Under the pieces are notes generated by a model. It did not search any database and was not told where the DNA came from. It saw only the letters and a program-made list of their open reading frames with translations. From contig NZ_LMJJ01000001.1 in NCBI RefSeq assembly GCF_001429285.1, positions 316,565 to 380,564 on the forward strand: DNA of 64,000 bases, in the 5' to 3' direction. Source of the DNA: Ensifer sp. Root278 (GTDB taxonomy: Bacteria > Pseudomonadota > Alphaproteobacteria > Rhizobiales > Rhizobiaceae). Shown here piece after piece: positions 8,670 to 17,160 of the stretch. Each line of letters starts with the position of its first letter. The stretch's first letter is position 1. A program made the translations under genes and the position numbers.

Positions 8670-8739
8670 GCTGCATGTCTCCTTAAATCGACCTCGATCA
8701 AGGACAAAGACATGCAGCAAATCAAAGTGTTACAGCAAC
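8670..8739. repeat. RIME-like intergenic repeat, type E copy 1
   Basis: Arms GCTGCATG (8670-8677) and CATGCAGC (8711-8718) enclose a CCTTAAATCG...AAGGACAAAG hairpin, followed by AAATCAAAGTGTTACAGC. This form resembles the intergenic mosaic elements common in rhizobial genomes. A diverged copy in the other orientation is at 20469-20540. It fills most of the 265-bp hrcA-grpE gap. Confidence 0.75.
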
Positions 8740-8918
8740 CTTTGCGCGTCTGATCAGTCGCGCGGCGCTGTAGGAGCGCGATTGAACCCTTGATTTTTCG
8801 GCCCCAAACCTCGATATCGGCTTCAAATCCAGTCACAGGGCATTTTTGCTGACACGCAGGCTCGCGCTTGCGGCGTGGAAATGCGAAGGACGATAGAGAC
8901 GACACTGCGGAGAACGTC

Positions 8919-9536
8919 ATGACCGACGATACGAACAAGCACGGACCCGAGGCCACCGACGAGGTATTCGATGCCGCGCCCGATGCGGCCGACGCCGCTG
9001 AAGCTGCGCCGGTTGCCGAGCCCGATCCGTTGGAGCTCGCCAGGGCGGAGAGCGCCGAGCTGCGTGACAAGTACCTTCGACTTGCCGCCGAGATGGACAA
9101 CCTGCGCCGCCGCACCGAACGCGACGTGAAGGATGCGAAGTCCTATTCCGTCGCCGGCTTCGCCCGCGACATGCTCGCCGTTTCGGATAACCTGCGCCGC
9201 GCCCTCGATGCCATTCCGGCAGAGGCCAGGGAAGCAGGCGAGGCTGGCCTCACCGCCCTGATCGAGGGCGTGGAAATGACCGAGCGCTCGATGCTTTCAG
9301 CGCTTGAGCGCCACGGCGTCAAGAAGCTTGAGCCGGAAGGCCAGAAGTTCGACCCGAACTTCCATCAGGCAATGTTCGAGATTCCCAATGCGGACGTGCC
9401 CAACAACACGGTGTTGCAGGTCGTTCAAGCCGGCTACGTGATCGGTGACCGTGTTCTGCGTCCGGCCATGGTCGGCGTCTCCAAGGGCGGACCGAAGGTC
9501 GTGGCCGGCGAAAACGGTGACGCACCGACTGCCTGA
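8919..9536 (+). CDS. grpE: Nucleotide exchange factor GrpE
   Basis: A 205-residue DnaK co-chaperone that drives ADP release. The N-terminal 35 residues are acidic and alanine-rich. The long dimerisation helix follows ([26 protein letters not shown]), then the beta-domain with the signature [23 protein letters not shown] and [18 protein letters not shown]. The ATG at 8919 has GGAGAA 5-10 nt upstream; an upstream TTG (8868) would only add 17 non-conserved residues. A strong terminator follows at 9560. Confidence 0.95.
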   Translation: MTDDTNKHGPEATDEVFDAAPDAADAAEAAPVAEPDPLELARAESAELRDKYLRLAAEMDNLRRRTERDVKDAKSYSVAGFARDMLAVSDNLRRALDAIPAEAREAGEAGLTALIEGVEMTERSMLSALERHGVKKLEPEGQKFDPNFHQAMFEIPNADVPNNTVLQVVQAGYVIGDRVLRPAMVGVSKGGPKVVAGENGDAPTA

Positions 9537-9559
9537 TCCAACTGATCAGAGTTTAAAGA

Positions 9560-9595
9560 AACGCCGCGCGAAGTTCGCGCGGCGTTTTTGTTTTG
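9560..9595. terminator. Bidirectional terminator between grpE and lactone oxidase
   Basis: Perfect 12-bp arms ACGCCGCGCGAA (9561-9572) and TTCGCGCGGCGT (9574-9585) are followed by TTTTGTTTT on the plus strand and a T-rich stretch on the minus strand. It lies between convergent genes. Confidence 0.9.
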
Positions 9596-9615
9596 AGCGG
9601 CGTCAGCCGCAAACG

Positions 9616-10851
9616 CTATCCGAAAAGCTGGTGCAGGTGATCGTTGAGGAAGCGGCCCTCCGGATCGACCTTGGCCCTCAGCGCCCGGAAATCGCCTGCA
9701 CGGGGATAGAGCGCCGTCACATCCTCGGCGCCGAGGAAATGCAGCTTGCCCCAATGCGGCCGTGAGCCGTACTGCCGCAGGATCGTATCGACATCCCTCA
9801 GGTAGTCCCAATAATCGGTTCCCGGCTCGCCCGAGACCGAGAGCGTGATCGAGTCCTGCTCGAAGAAGGGGCTGATCCAGCCGGTGTCTCCGGCGGTGAA
9901 ACGGTACTCGATCGGATAGATGCAGGTCGGGTGCTTTTCCAGCATCAGCTTGCGCACCGCCTTCACCGCATCCTTGCCGTGGGCGACGGGCACCGCATAT
10001 TCGAGTTCGTGGAAATTCGGCACGTATTCGATCGGATAGATCTCGGAGGAATATGCGATCTTCTCGAAGCGGCGCTCCGTCGGTGCTTCCTCGGTGATGT
10101 CGATCACCTTCATCTCGCAGACGTCGGAGGTGCTGTCTGTGGTCGAGACCGATGCGGTGTCCGGCAGGCAATAGCAATGCCGGCTCTCGGGCACTGGGCA
10201 CCAGAAAAAGCCGAAGTGGCGGTGTTTGGCGGCCAGTTCGTCGTGCTGTTCGATCATTTCGTCGAAGGTGCAGCGCCAGAGCCTTTCATGCAGATTGTAG
10301 CTGTCCATCGCCTGCAGCGTGATCTCCGAGATCACACCAAGCATGCCGACCGATACCCGCGCCGCCTCGAGCAGATCCGGTGTCGTCTCGTCGACAACGA
10401 GAATGCTCCCATCCGGCTGCACCAGGCGCATGCCGACGATCTGCGAGGCCATGTTGCCGAGCTTGGCGCCGGTCCCATGCGTCCCGGTCGTCAGCGCGCC
10501 AGCCAACGCCTGGCTGTCGATGTCGCCCTGATTGATCAGCGACAGGCCGTTGGATTTCAGCACCTTGCCGAGCTGATTGATGGTGGTACCCGCCTTCACC
10601 GCGACGCGCTTGCGCGCGTAGTCGATGCCGACGACACCCTGCATGTTGGAGAGCGTCAGCTGCAGCCCGCTGGTCAGCGCCACCGGCGTGAAGGAATGGC
10701 CGGAGCCGGCGCAGCGCACGTTCAGCCCTTGCGACGTCGCCTCGCGCACCATTTCGGCAAGAGCTGCCTCGCTCTCCGGCGCGCCGCGATGACGCACGAT
10801 GCATGATTGGTTTCCGACCCAGTTGCGCCAGTGGCCACCTGCCTGAAGCAT
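9616..10851 (-). CDS. FAD-linked sugar-lactone oxidase (D-arabinono-1,4-lactone/L-gulonolactone oxidase family)
   Basis: A 411-residue flavoprotein. The N-terminal PCMH-type FAD domain spans about residues 15-180, with AGSGHSFTPVALTSGLQLTL and the flavin motif ALTTGTHGTGAK. The C-terminal ALO domain ends with RPHWGKLHF (the family's HWGK catalytic region) and DPEGRFLNDHLHQLFG. Members oxidise aldonolactones such as L-gulono- or D-arabinono-lactone to ascorbate-type products and H2O2; the natural substrate here is unknown. The start ATG at 10851 has GAGGGGA immediately upstream. It lies 11 nt after a co-directional SDR gene, so the two probably form an operon. Confidence 0.85.
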   Translation of the reverse strand: MLQAGGHWRNWVGNQSCIVRHRGAPESEAALAEMVREATSQGLNVRCAGSGHSFTPVALTSGLQLTLSNMQGVVGIDYARKRVAVKAGTTINQLGKVLKSNGLSLINQGDIDSQALAGALTTGTHGTGAKLGNMASQIVGMRLVQPDGSILVVDETTPDLLEAARVSVGMLGVISEITLQAMDSYNLHERLWRCTFDEMIEQHDELAAKHRHFGFFWCPVPESRHCYCLPDTASVSTTDSTSDVCEMKVIDITEEAPTERRFEKIAYSSEIYPIEYVPNFHELEYAVPVAHGKDAVKAVRKLMLEKHPTCIYPIEYRFTAGDTGWISPFFEQDSITLSVSGEPGTDYWDYLRDVDTILRQYGSRPHWGKLHFLGAEDVTALYPRAGDFRALRAKVDPEGRFLNDHLHQLFG

Positions 10852-10862
10852 TTTCCCCTCCC

Positions 10863-11630
10863 TCAAACCGCGGTGAAGCAATTGTCGACGAACAGATGCG
10901 TGCCGTTGATGAAGCTCGCCTCATCGCTCGAAAGAAACAGCGCCGCGTTCGCCACCTCTTTCGGGTCGCACATGCGGCCCTGCTGCACGGCGATGGCCGC
11001 CTCCGAAACGTCGACCCCGTATTTGCTGAGGCCGACGAGCTCGCGCTTGCCATGATCGGTGGCGATAAAGCCCGGGCAGACGGCATTGCAGCGGATGCCG
11101 CGGTCGCGGAACTCGACGGCGATGGCGCGGGCGAACATGTGGCAGGCGCCCTTGGTCGTGTCGTAGAGCACCTCCATCGGCGTTGCCGCCACGGCCGAGA
11201 TCGACGAGGTGCAGACGATGCTGCCGCCGCCGGCGGAAAGCATGCCGGGCAAAACAGCCTTGGTCATCAGAAACATGCTGCGCACATTGACCGCCATCAG
11301 TCGGTCCCATTCGTCTTCCTCGACCTCGAGGAAGGGGCCGACGGCAAGAATGCCGGCGTGATTGAAGAGCACCGTGATGGCGCCGAACGCCGCCTCCACC
11401 GCCTTGACGGCCGATGTCACTTCTGCGGATACCGAGACGTCGGCAGGGGCAAAAATCGCCTCGCCGCCATTGGCGCGGATCGATGCCGCGACCTCTTCGC
11501 CCTTGCTGCGCGGCAGGTCGACGATACCGACCTTGGCGCCTTCGCGCGCGAAAAGCTCCGACGCCGCCAGGCCGCAGCCTCCCGCGCCACCGCTGATCAG
11601 CGCCACCTTGCCTGAAAGCCTGCCTGCCAT
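10863..11630 (-). CDS. Short-chain dehydrogenase/reductase (SDR)
   Basis: A 255-residue classical SDR. The NAD(P) glycine motif appears as SGGAGGCG, the structural motif as NHAG, and the catalytic residues as the serine of CTSSISA with YDTTK. The C-terminal NAALFLSSDEASFINGTHLFVD is the typical FabG-like ending. The start is the ATG at 11630 with GGAGGG upstream. It forms an operon with the downstream lactone oxidase and diverges from a LuxR-type regulator. The pairing suggests a sugar to lactone to oxidised-lactone route, which is inference. Confidence 0.85.
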   Translation of the reverse strand: MAGRLSGKVALISGGAGGCGLAASELFAREGAKVGIVDLPRSKGEEVAASIRANGGEAIFAPADVSVSAEVTSAVKAVEAAFGAITVLFNHAGILAVGPFLEVEEDEWDRLMAVNVRSMFLMTKAVLPGMLSAGGGSIVCTSSISAVAATPMEVLYDTTKGACHMFARAIAVEFRDRGIRCNAVCPGFIATDHGKRELVGLSKYGVDVSEAAIAVQQGRMCDPKEVANAALFLSSDEASFINGTHLFVDNCFTAV

Positions 11631-11740
11631 TGCGCCCTCCTCATCGGCGTTCGCCGCAGTGTTCGCCAAGGGCGACCCGTTTCGCGACGACCTGTTGCTC
11701 TCCCGGGGGGAATTATTGTTGACGAAGCAGGGGCTGTCGA

Positions 11741-11756
11741 TATCCCATGGGGGATA
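11741..11756. promoter_or_regulatory. Dyad-symmetric candidate operator between SDR and LuxR-type genes
   Basis: TATCCC and GGGATA are perfect 6-bp arms around a 4-nt centre, 25 nt before the regulator's ATG and about 110 nt before the SDR start. The position suits binding by the adjacent regulator. No experimental support. Confidence 0.35.
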
Positions 11757-11781
11757 CGAGGAGCGGGGGGATGAAACCGGA

Positions 11782-12594
11782 ATGCTGGCAAGGGAGTCCG
11801 CTGATATTTCGGCGATGATCGGTCTGATCGGCACGCAGGATTTCGGCCAGGCGCTCGACCGGATGCTGCGGTCGTTCACCAGTTTCGACCTCTCCGTCGC
11901 CTTTGCCTATCCGTACGATGCCAGGCCGATCGTGCTGCACGACGGCTACACGGCAAAGGTATCGGCGAGCGCGCTTTCCGCCTATCTCGGCGGCGCCTAT
12001 CTGCTCGATCCCTTCTACGTCGCCTGCTCTGCCGGCCAGCCGGCCGGCCTCTGGCGCATGCGAGAACTCGCGCCGGACCGATTCTTCCAGTCCGACTTCT
12101 CGTCGTCCGCCGAGGTTCACCCCTGCGTATCGATGGAATCGGGTGTGCTGGTGGAGGAGGTCGGCTTCGTCATTCCGCTCGACGGTGGCCTGCAGGCGAC
12201 CTACTCGCTGATGCGCGGCCGCGGCGGCCAGCCTTTCAGCGAGGCCGAACTCGAGCGACTGCGCGTCTATGAGCCGATCGTGCGCGAGGCGGTCCGCTCG
12301 AACTGGCGCCAGCACGGCCGGAGCTTTGCGCCGCCGCCCTCCGAAGAGGGCGACAATGTAATGGAAGCGGCGTTCGACAGCCTTTGTTCAGACCGGCTGA
12401 CGAAGCAGCAGCGCAACATCGTGCGGCTGATCCTTCGGGGACACAGCAACCTTTCGATCGGCAAGGTGATGAACATTGCCGAGGGAACGGTCCGGATCCA
12501 TCGCAAGAACATCTATCGCCGGCTCGGCATTTCGAGCCAGGGCGCTTTGTTCCGGATTTTCATAGATCATTTGAACGGTCGTCAGCTTTACTGA
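11782..12594 (+). CDS. LuxR-family transcriptional regulator
   Basis: A 270-residue protein with a LuxR-type HTH at about residues 205-262: LTKQQRNIVRLILRGHSNLS, then AEGTVRIHRKNIYRRLGI. The N-terminal ~190 residues have no domain I can name and do not show the tryptophan/tyrosine pattern of acyl-homoserine-lactone-binding domains. No autoinducer synthase gene is near. The ATG at 11782 is preferred over far-upstream codons, which would overlap the divergent SDR gene. Divergent placement suggests control of the SDR-lactone oxidase operon. Confidence 0.8.
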   Translation: MLARESADISAMIGLIGTQDFGQALDRMLRSFTSFDLSVAFAYPYDARPIVLHDGYTAKVSASALSAYLGGAYLLDPFYVACSAGQPAGLWRMRELAPDRFFQSDFSSSAEVHPCVSMESGVLVEEVGFVIPLDGGLQATYSLMRGRGGQPFSEAELERLRVYEPIVREAVRSNWRQHGRSFAPPPSEEGDNVMEAAFDSLCSDRLTKQQRNIVRLILRGHSNLSIGKVMNIAEGTVRIHRKNIYRRLGISSQGALFRIFIDHLNGRQLY

Positions 12595-12604
12595 CGCAGG
12601 CACT

Positions 12605-12635
12605 GCGCGTCCGGCGGACGCGCGCCGTTGCTATT
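12605..12635. terminator. Candidate terminator between convergent regulator and ptsN
   Basis: GCGCGTCC (12605-12612) and GGACGCGC (12616-12623) form a perfect 8-bp stem with a 3-nt loop, followed by GCCGTTGCTATTTT on the plus strand. The T-tract is weak. Confidence 0.45.
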
Positions 12636-12636
12636 T

Positions 12637-13101
12637 TCAGGCGGCGTGCGAGGTCGCGTCGTCGTCGAGCAGCGTGTAGATCGCGCTGGCGGAATCGCTC
12701 GAGCGGATCTTGGCGACCATGTCCTGATCACGCAGGACGCGGGCAATGCGCGACAGGGCCTTGAGGTGATCGGCGCCGGCACCTTCCGGGGCGAGCAGCA
12801 GGAAGACGAGGTCGACGGGCTGGTCGTCGAGCGCTTCGAAATCGACAGATGTTTCCAGTCGCGCGAAGATGCCGATGATCGAGGGAAGATTGTTGAGCTT
12901 GCCGTGCGGGATGGCGATGCCATTGCCGACACCGGTGGAGCCAAGACGCTCCCGCTGCAGGATCACGTCGAAGATTTCACGCTCGGGAAGCCCGGTGATC
13001 TTTGATGCTTTTGCCGCCAATTCCTGGAGGAGCTGCTTTTTCGAGTTGGCCCTCATGGCCGGGATGATCGCATTTTGATGCAGTAGACCTGCCAATGCCA
13101 T
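12637..13101 (-). CDS. ptsN: PTS IIA-like nitrogen regulatory protein PtsN (EIIA-Ntr)
   Basis: A 154-residue EIIA-type protein of the nitrogen PTS. The phosphorylated histidine is H66 in GIAIPHGKL. DFEALDDQPVDLVFLLLAPEGAGADHLKALSRIARVLRD matches the EIIA-Ntr core (PTS_EIIA_2). It receives phosphate from NPr and, in rhizobia and other proteobacteria, influences potassium uptake and carbon/nitrogen balance. It lies downstream of hpf and rpoN on the same strand, the conserved rpoN-hpf-ptsN order. A strong hairpin separates it from hpf. Confidence 0.93.
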   Translation of the reverse strand: MALAGLLHQNAIIPAMRANSKKQLLQELAAKASKITGLPEREIFDVILQRERLGSTGVGNGIAIPHGKLNNLPSIIGIFARLETSVDFEALDDQPVDLVFLLLAPEGAGADHLKALSRIARVLRDQDMVAKIRSSDSASAIYTLLDDDATSHAA

Positions 13102-13238
13102 TCTTTTGTCCTCGTTCGCCGGTTAGAGCCGGACAACATCATCATAAATGCGTCGCAATGGCTCTAACCATCTTTGTCATGGCGGGTTCCATGCACAGAA
13201 AAGTCACATTTTCCGGCCTGCCCGCTGATTCTGGGCGC

Positions 13239-13266
13239 GGGGAGTGCCGGCGTGCCGGCACTCCCC
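13239..13266 (-). other. Strong hairpin between hpf and ptsN
   Basis: A perfect 12-bp stem, with outer arms GGGGAGTGCC and GGCACTCCCC extended by two G-C pairs, has a 4-nt loop (CGTG). It begins 8 nt after the hpf stop codon and has no T-tract on either strand. It could be an attenuator, a stabilising 3' hairpin or a processing site between the two genes. Confidence 0.6.
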
Positions 13267-13273
13267 TATCCGC

Positions 13274-13846
13274 TCATGCTTTGATATTGGCAGCGTCAAT
13301 CCAGCCAATATTTCCATCGTTGCGTCTGTAGACGATATTCAGATCGTCCTTGCCGGGGCTACGGAACATCAGGACGGGTTCATCGGTCATGTCGAGTGCC
13401 ATCACGGCGCTGGCGACAGACATCGTCCTCAATTGTTTCGTGCTTTCGGCGACGATCGTCGGTGCATAATCCTCGGGGACCTCATCGTCCTCGAACGGCA
13501 CCGAATCCATCACCGTGTAAGCCACTTCGGCAGCATTCGTACCGTTGCCGTTATGGTGATCCTTCAGCTTCCGCTTGTAGCGGCGCAGACGCTTTTCGAT
13601 GCGATCCGACGCCGCGTCAAACGCAGCCTGTGGGTCGTTCGCCTGACCGTTCGCCTGCATAACCACGCCCGTATCGAGATGAAGCTTGCAGTCGGCGCTG
13701 AAGCGCGGCCCGGATTTTTCCACAGTGACCTGGCTTGAATATCCTCCGTCGAAATATTTGGTAACGGCCTGCTCGATCTGCTCGCCGATGCGAGCTCGAA
13801 ACGAATCGCCGATTTCCATCTGTTTACCGGATACACGCACACTCAT
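13274..13846 (-). CDS. hpf: Ribosome hibernation-promoting factor, long form
   Basis: A 190-residue protein. The N-terminal HPF/YfiA domain (about 1-100) begins MSVRVSGKQMEIGDSFRARI and contains KYFDGGYSSQVTVEKSGPRF. The C-terminal dimerisation domain (about 130-190) includes EPVLMFRSPGKDDLNIVYRRNDGNIGWID. Long HPF forms 100S ribosome dimers on its own. The ATG at 13846 fits the family start and is preceded by GAGAGGAAA; upstream codons add non-family residues. It lies immediately downstream of rpoN. Confidence 0.92.
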   Translation of the reverse strand: MSVRVSGKQMEIGDSFRARIGEQIEQAVTKYFDGGYSSQVTVEKSGPRFSADCKLHLDTGVVMQANGQANDPQAAFDAASDRIEKRLRRYKRKLKDHHNGNGTNAAEVAYTVMDSVPFEDDEVPEDYAPTIVAESTKQLRTMSVASAVMALDMTDEPVLMFRSPGKDDLNIVYRRNDGNIGWIDAANIKA

Positions 13847-14071
13847 GGAGTTTCCTCTCTCGTTCGTGATTTGCGCAGCCAGTCTATTCCAAGCGGTCCC
13901 GTCATCCAAGCCTTTCAGGCTTGCGGGCGCGCCTCTGTCGCAGCTACCGGTCGTACCGGTCCGCTTCCGGGGCGAGCTTGTCCCCGGCAATTGCGGCGGG
14001 CTCATATCGCCTGTGTCGGAGAGAGTCAATCGAAGGTCGCAAAAAAGTTAATGCGGCTTAACTTCCGGTGC

Positions 14072-15610
14072 TCAGAAACCGGCGGCTTTGGCCAGCGCCC
14101 GCTTTTCCCGTCGCCGCTGTACGGAGGAGGGGATGCTCATCGCTTCGCGATATTTGGCGACAGTGCGACGGGCAAGGTCGATACCAGCCTTCTTGAGGAC
14201 ATCGACGATATCGTCGTCGGAAAGCACCGCTTCGGCGCTTTCCTCCTGGATCATCGCGCGGATCCGGTGGCGCACGGCTTCCGCCGAATGGCTGTCGCCG
14301 CCCTCGGCCGAGCCGATCGAGACGGTGAAGAAATATTTGAGTTCGAACAGCCCGCGCGGCGTCAGCATGTATTTGTTCGAGGTGACGCGGCTGACGGTCG
14401 ATTCATGCATCTTGATCGCGTCAGCGACGGTCTTGAGGTTCAGCGGCCGTAGGTGACCGATGCCGTTGGCCAGGAACGCGTCCTGCTGGCGAACGATCTC
14501 CGTGGCGACCTTCATGATCGTTCGGGCGCGCTGGTCGAGGCTGCGTGTCAGCCAGTTGGCGTTCTGCAGGCATTCGTTGAGGAAGGCTTGGTCGGCACTG
14601 TTTTTCTGCGTCCCGCGCGAGACCTTGGCGAAATAGTCCTGGTTGACCAGCACGCGCGGCAGCGCGTCCGGATTGAGTTCGATCATCCAGGAGCCGTCGG
14701 GCGCGGCCCGCACGACGATGTCGGGCACGATCGCCTCGCTGACGCTGGTCTCGAAACTGGTTCCGGGCTTCGGATCGAGCTTGCGGATTTCCGCCAGCAT
14801 GTCGATCAGGTCCTCTTCATCGACGCCGCAGATCTTCTTGAGCGTCGCGAAATCGCGCCGCGCCAGCAGTTCGAGATTGGCGAGCAGTGCCTCCATCGCC
14901 GGATCGAGGCGGTCGCGGGCGCGCAACTGGATTGCAAGACATTCGCCAAGCGAACGCGCGAAGACACCGGGCGGATCGAACTGCTGCAGCGTCAGCAATA
15001 CCCGCACGACATCCGTATGCGCGGCGCCCAGCCGTTCGGCGACTTCGCCAAGGTCCGCCTGGAGATAGCCGGCGTCGTCGAGCTGATCGATAAGGTGCTG
15101 CGCGATCAGCCGATCCGAGGGGGCGGGCAGCGCAAATGGCAATTGCTCCGTGAGCGTCTCGCGCAGGCTCTTGCGGCCGGCAACGAAGTCGTCGAGGTCA
15201 TAGTCTTCGCCTTCACTGCTGCCGGGCATCGATTTCCACTGGCCGAGCAGTTCCGGGGCATCGGCGCGCTGCGGTGTCGTGTCGTCCTGAAAGACATTGG
15301 CGAAGTCGGCGTCGAGTTGCTCGCCAAGCCGCTCGCTGGTCGGCGATGTCGCGCTGTCGTAGAGATCGTCCTGCGCGCCGAAGTCGTCGCCGGCAGGCTC
15401 GTCCCCGGCTGTGCTCTCGCCGCGCTCCGGCGTGCCTGGCAGATCGTCATTCGCCTGAAATTCGAGCAGCGGGTTCTTTTCGACTTCCTGGGCGATGAAC
15501 TGATTGAGTTCGAGATGCGTCATCTGCAGCAGCTGGATCGACTGCATCAGCTGTGGCGTCATCACCAGGGACTGGGACTGGCGCAGATGAAGGCTGGCGG
15601 ACAGTGCCAT
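14072..15610 (-). CDS. rpoN: RNA polymerase sigma-54 factor
   Basis: A 512-residue sigma-54. The N-terminal glutamine-rich activator-interacting region begins MALSASLHLRQSQSLVMTPQ. An acidic, variable region II covers about residues 50-120, the core-binding domain follows, and the RpoN box ARRTVAKYRE is at residues 480-489. In rhizobia it directs transcription of nitrogen fixation, dicarboxylate transport and nitrogen assimilation genes. It follows lptB with a hairpin in the gap (15725-15746) and precedes hpf-ptsN, the classical rhizobial arrangement. Confidence 0.97.
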   Translation of the reverse strand: MALSASLHLRQSQSLVMTPQLMQSIQLLQMTHLELNQFIAQEVEKNPLLEFQANDDLPGTPERGESTAGDEPAGDDFGAQDDLYDSATSPTSERLGEQLDADFANVFQDDTTPQRADAPELLGQWKSMPGSSEGEDYDLDDFVAGRKSLRETLTEQLPFALPAPSDRLIAQHLIDQLDDAGYLQADLGEVAERLGAAHTDVVRVLLTLQQFDPPGVFARSLGECLAIQLRARDRLDPAMEALLANLELLARRDFATLKKICGVDEEDLIDMLAEIRKLDPKPGTSFETSVSEAIVPDIVVRAAPDGSWMIELNPDALPRVLVNQDYFAKVSRGTQKNSADQAFLNECLQNANWLTRSLDQRARTIMKVATEIVRQQDAFLANGIGHLRPLNLKTVADAIKMHESTVSRVTSNKYMLTPRGLFELKYFFTVSIGSAEGGDSHSAEAVRHRIRAMIQEESAEAVLSDDDIVDVLKKAGIDLARRTVAKYREAMSIPSSVQRRREKRALAKAAGF

Positions 15611-15724
15611 GCTGACGCGAAACTCCCGAGAAATCTCCTGGGCCGCGGTGTTTCTCCGGTCGCCGGGGTGGCCCTTATCAATTGGCCCAAAAATTGCTTA
15701 TCGAGAAGGTTTGGTCAAGCGTGG

Positions 15725-15746
15725 TCGCGGGCGGAATCGCCCGCGA
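15725..15746 (-). other. Hairpin between lptB and rpoN
   Basis: TCGCGGGCG and CGCCCGCGA form a perfect 9-bp stem with a GAAT loop, 7 nt after the lptB stop codon. No T-tract follows on the minus strand. It is a possible transcript 3' end or processing signal separating the Lpt genes from rpoN. Confidence 0.5.
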
Positions 15747-15753
15747 AGCGGTC

Positions 15754-16572
15754 TCAAAGGCTGAAATTGTCGCCGAGATAGAGCCGGCGCACGTCAGGAT
15801 TGGTGACGATATCGTTGGCGCGACCATGAGTCAGCACTTCGCCGGCATGGATGATATAGGCGCGGTCGATGAGGCCGAGCGTCTCGCGGACGTTGTGGTC
15901 GGTGATCAGCACGCCGATGCCGCGCGAGGTCAGGTGACGGACAAGCGCCTGGATATCGGCGACCGAGATCGGATCGACACCGGCAAAGGGCTCGTCGAGC
16001 AACATGAAGGTCGGATCTGTCGCAAGCGCACGGGCGATTTCGAGACGCCGCCGCTCGCCGCCCGAAAGCGCAATCGCGGGGGACTTGCGCAGGTGCGTGA
16101 TGTTGAACTCGCCGAGCAGGTCGTTGAGCTTGCTCTCGCGCCGCTCCAGGTTCTTGTCATGGACCTCGAGCACGGCGCGGATGTTTTCCTCGACCGTCAG
16201 CCCGCGAAAGATCGATGCTTCCTGCGGCAGGTAACCGACGCCAAGACGGGCACGCCGGTACATCGGCATGGTCGTGACGTCGTTGCCATTGATCTCGATC
16301 GAGCCTTCGTCGACCGGTACGAGGCCGGTGATCATATAGAAGCAGGTGGTTTTGCCGGCGCCGTTCGGTCCGAGCAGGCCCACGGCTTCGCCGCGCCGCA
16401 CCACCAGTGAAACGCCGTTGACGACGCGGCGCTCGCGATAGGCCTTCGTCAGGCCGCGCGCGATCAGCGTGCCGTCGTAACGCGCCTTGTCGACCGCGTG
16501 TCCGGAAACAACCGCAGCTGTCGCCGACGGCTTGCGGACCCGTTTGCGCTTGTGAAGGAAGGGAAAGTGCAC
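15754..16572 (-). CDS. lptB: LPS export ABC transporter ATP-binding protein LptB
   Basis: A 272-residue ABC ATPase that powers LPS extraction from the inner membrane by LptFG. It shows Walker A GPNGAGKT, the Q-loop LPQEASIF, signature LSGGERRR and Walker B LLDEPFAGVDPISV, followed by the H-loop in LITDHNVRET. The start is GTG at 16572 and gives a ~35-residue basic N-terminal extension absent from E. coli LptB; a later internal start is conceivable. It lies between lptA (12 nt upstream) and rpoN, the widely conserved lptC-lptA-lptB-rpoN cluster. Confidence 0.93.
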   Translation of the reverse strand: MHFPFLHKRKRVRKPSATAAVVSGHAVDKARYDGTLIARGLTKAYRERRVVNGVSLVVRRGEAVGLLGPNGAGKTTCFYMITGLVPVDEGSIEINGNDVTTMPMYRRARLGVGYLPQEASIFRGLTVEENIRAVLEVHDKNLERRESKLNDLLGEFNITHLRKSPAIALSGGERRRLEIARALATDPTFMLLDEPFAGVDPISVADIQALVRHLTSRGIGVLITDHNVRETLGLIDRAYIIHAGEVLTHGRANDIVTNPDVRRLYLGDNFSL

Positions 16573-16584
16573 GAGCGATCTACG

Positions 16585-17145
16585 TCAGTTCTGCTTGCGG
16601 GACTTCGGGTCGAGCTGGATCTGCACGCGGCCGCCGCAGGCTTCGAGCTGAGCCTCCCCGGTTTCCATTTGGACGTTGAGCTGGCAGCCGACGAAGACGT
16701 TTTTGCCTTCCGACAACACCACCTTTTCGCCCTTCAGCACGAAGACCTGTTTCGTCATGTCGAAGGAACCGGTGTCTGCCGTTGCCTGCTGCGTGCCCGA
16801 GCTCAGGAAAACCTTCTGGCTGACCTCGATGCGGTCGATGTCGGCGTCGCCGCTCGAAACCGAGCCGCCGCCGGACTTGTAGTACACCACCATGTTGCCG
16901 GCCTGCAGCGTCGTCGTGCCCTGCACGACCTTGACGTTGCCGGTGAAGATCGCCTTGCTCTCCGGATCCTTGATTTCGAGCTTGTCGCTCTCGATCTGGA
17001 TCGGCTTGTCGTTGGAGAGTTCAAGGCCCTTCATCTTGCTGGATGTGGCCTGCGCCGAAGCGCCGGAGGCAATGATCAAAGCGCCGACACCGGCAATCGC
17101 CAGGCTGGCGGAAATCTTGAAAAAAGAGGCGGTTGTGACCGACAT
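16585..17145 (-). CDS. lptA: LPS transport periplasmic protein LptA (OstA-like)
   Basis: A 186-residue periplasmic protein that bridges LptC and LptD in the LPS export path. A signal peptide of about 34 residues ends near GASAQA. The OstA/LptA beta-jellyroll follows with PIQIESDKLEIKDPESKAIF and TTTLQAGNMVVYYKSGGG. The start is the ATG at 17145; a GTG three codons upstream (17154) is an alternative. It is located between lptC and lptB. Confidence 0.9.
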   Translation of the reverse strand: MSVTTASFFKISASLAIAGVGALIIASGASAQATSSKMKGLELSNDKPIQIESDKLEIKDPESKAIFTGNVKVVQGTTTLQAGNMVVYYKSGGGSVSSGDADIDRIEVSQKVFLSSGTQQATADTGSFDMTKQVFVLKGEKVVLSEGKNVFVGCQLNVQMETGEAQLEACGGRVQIQLDPKSRKQN

Positions 17146-17160
17146 GGAGTGCACCGGGTC

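Noticed and set aside
11782-12594. Quorum-sensing receptor (autoinducer-binding LuxR)
   Set aside because: Only the HTH is recognisable. The N-terminal half lacks the conserved autoinducer-binding pattern and no synthase gene is near; the acyltransferase at 25669 is OlsB, not an AHL synthase.
14453-15781. 442-codon open frame on the plus strand
   Set aside because: It lies antisense to rpoN and has no domain; rpoN is unambiguous.
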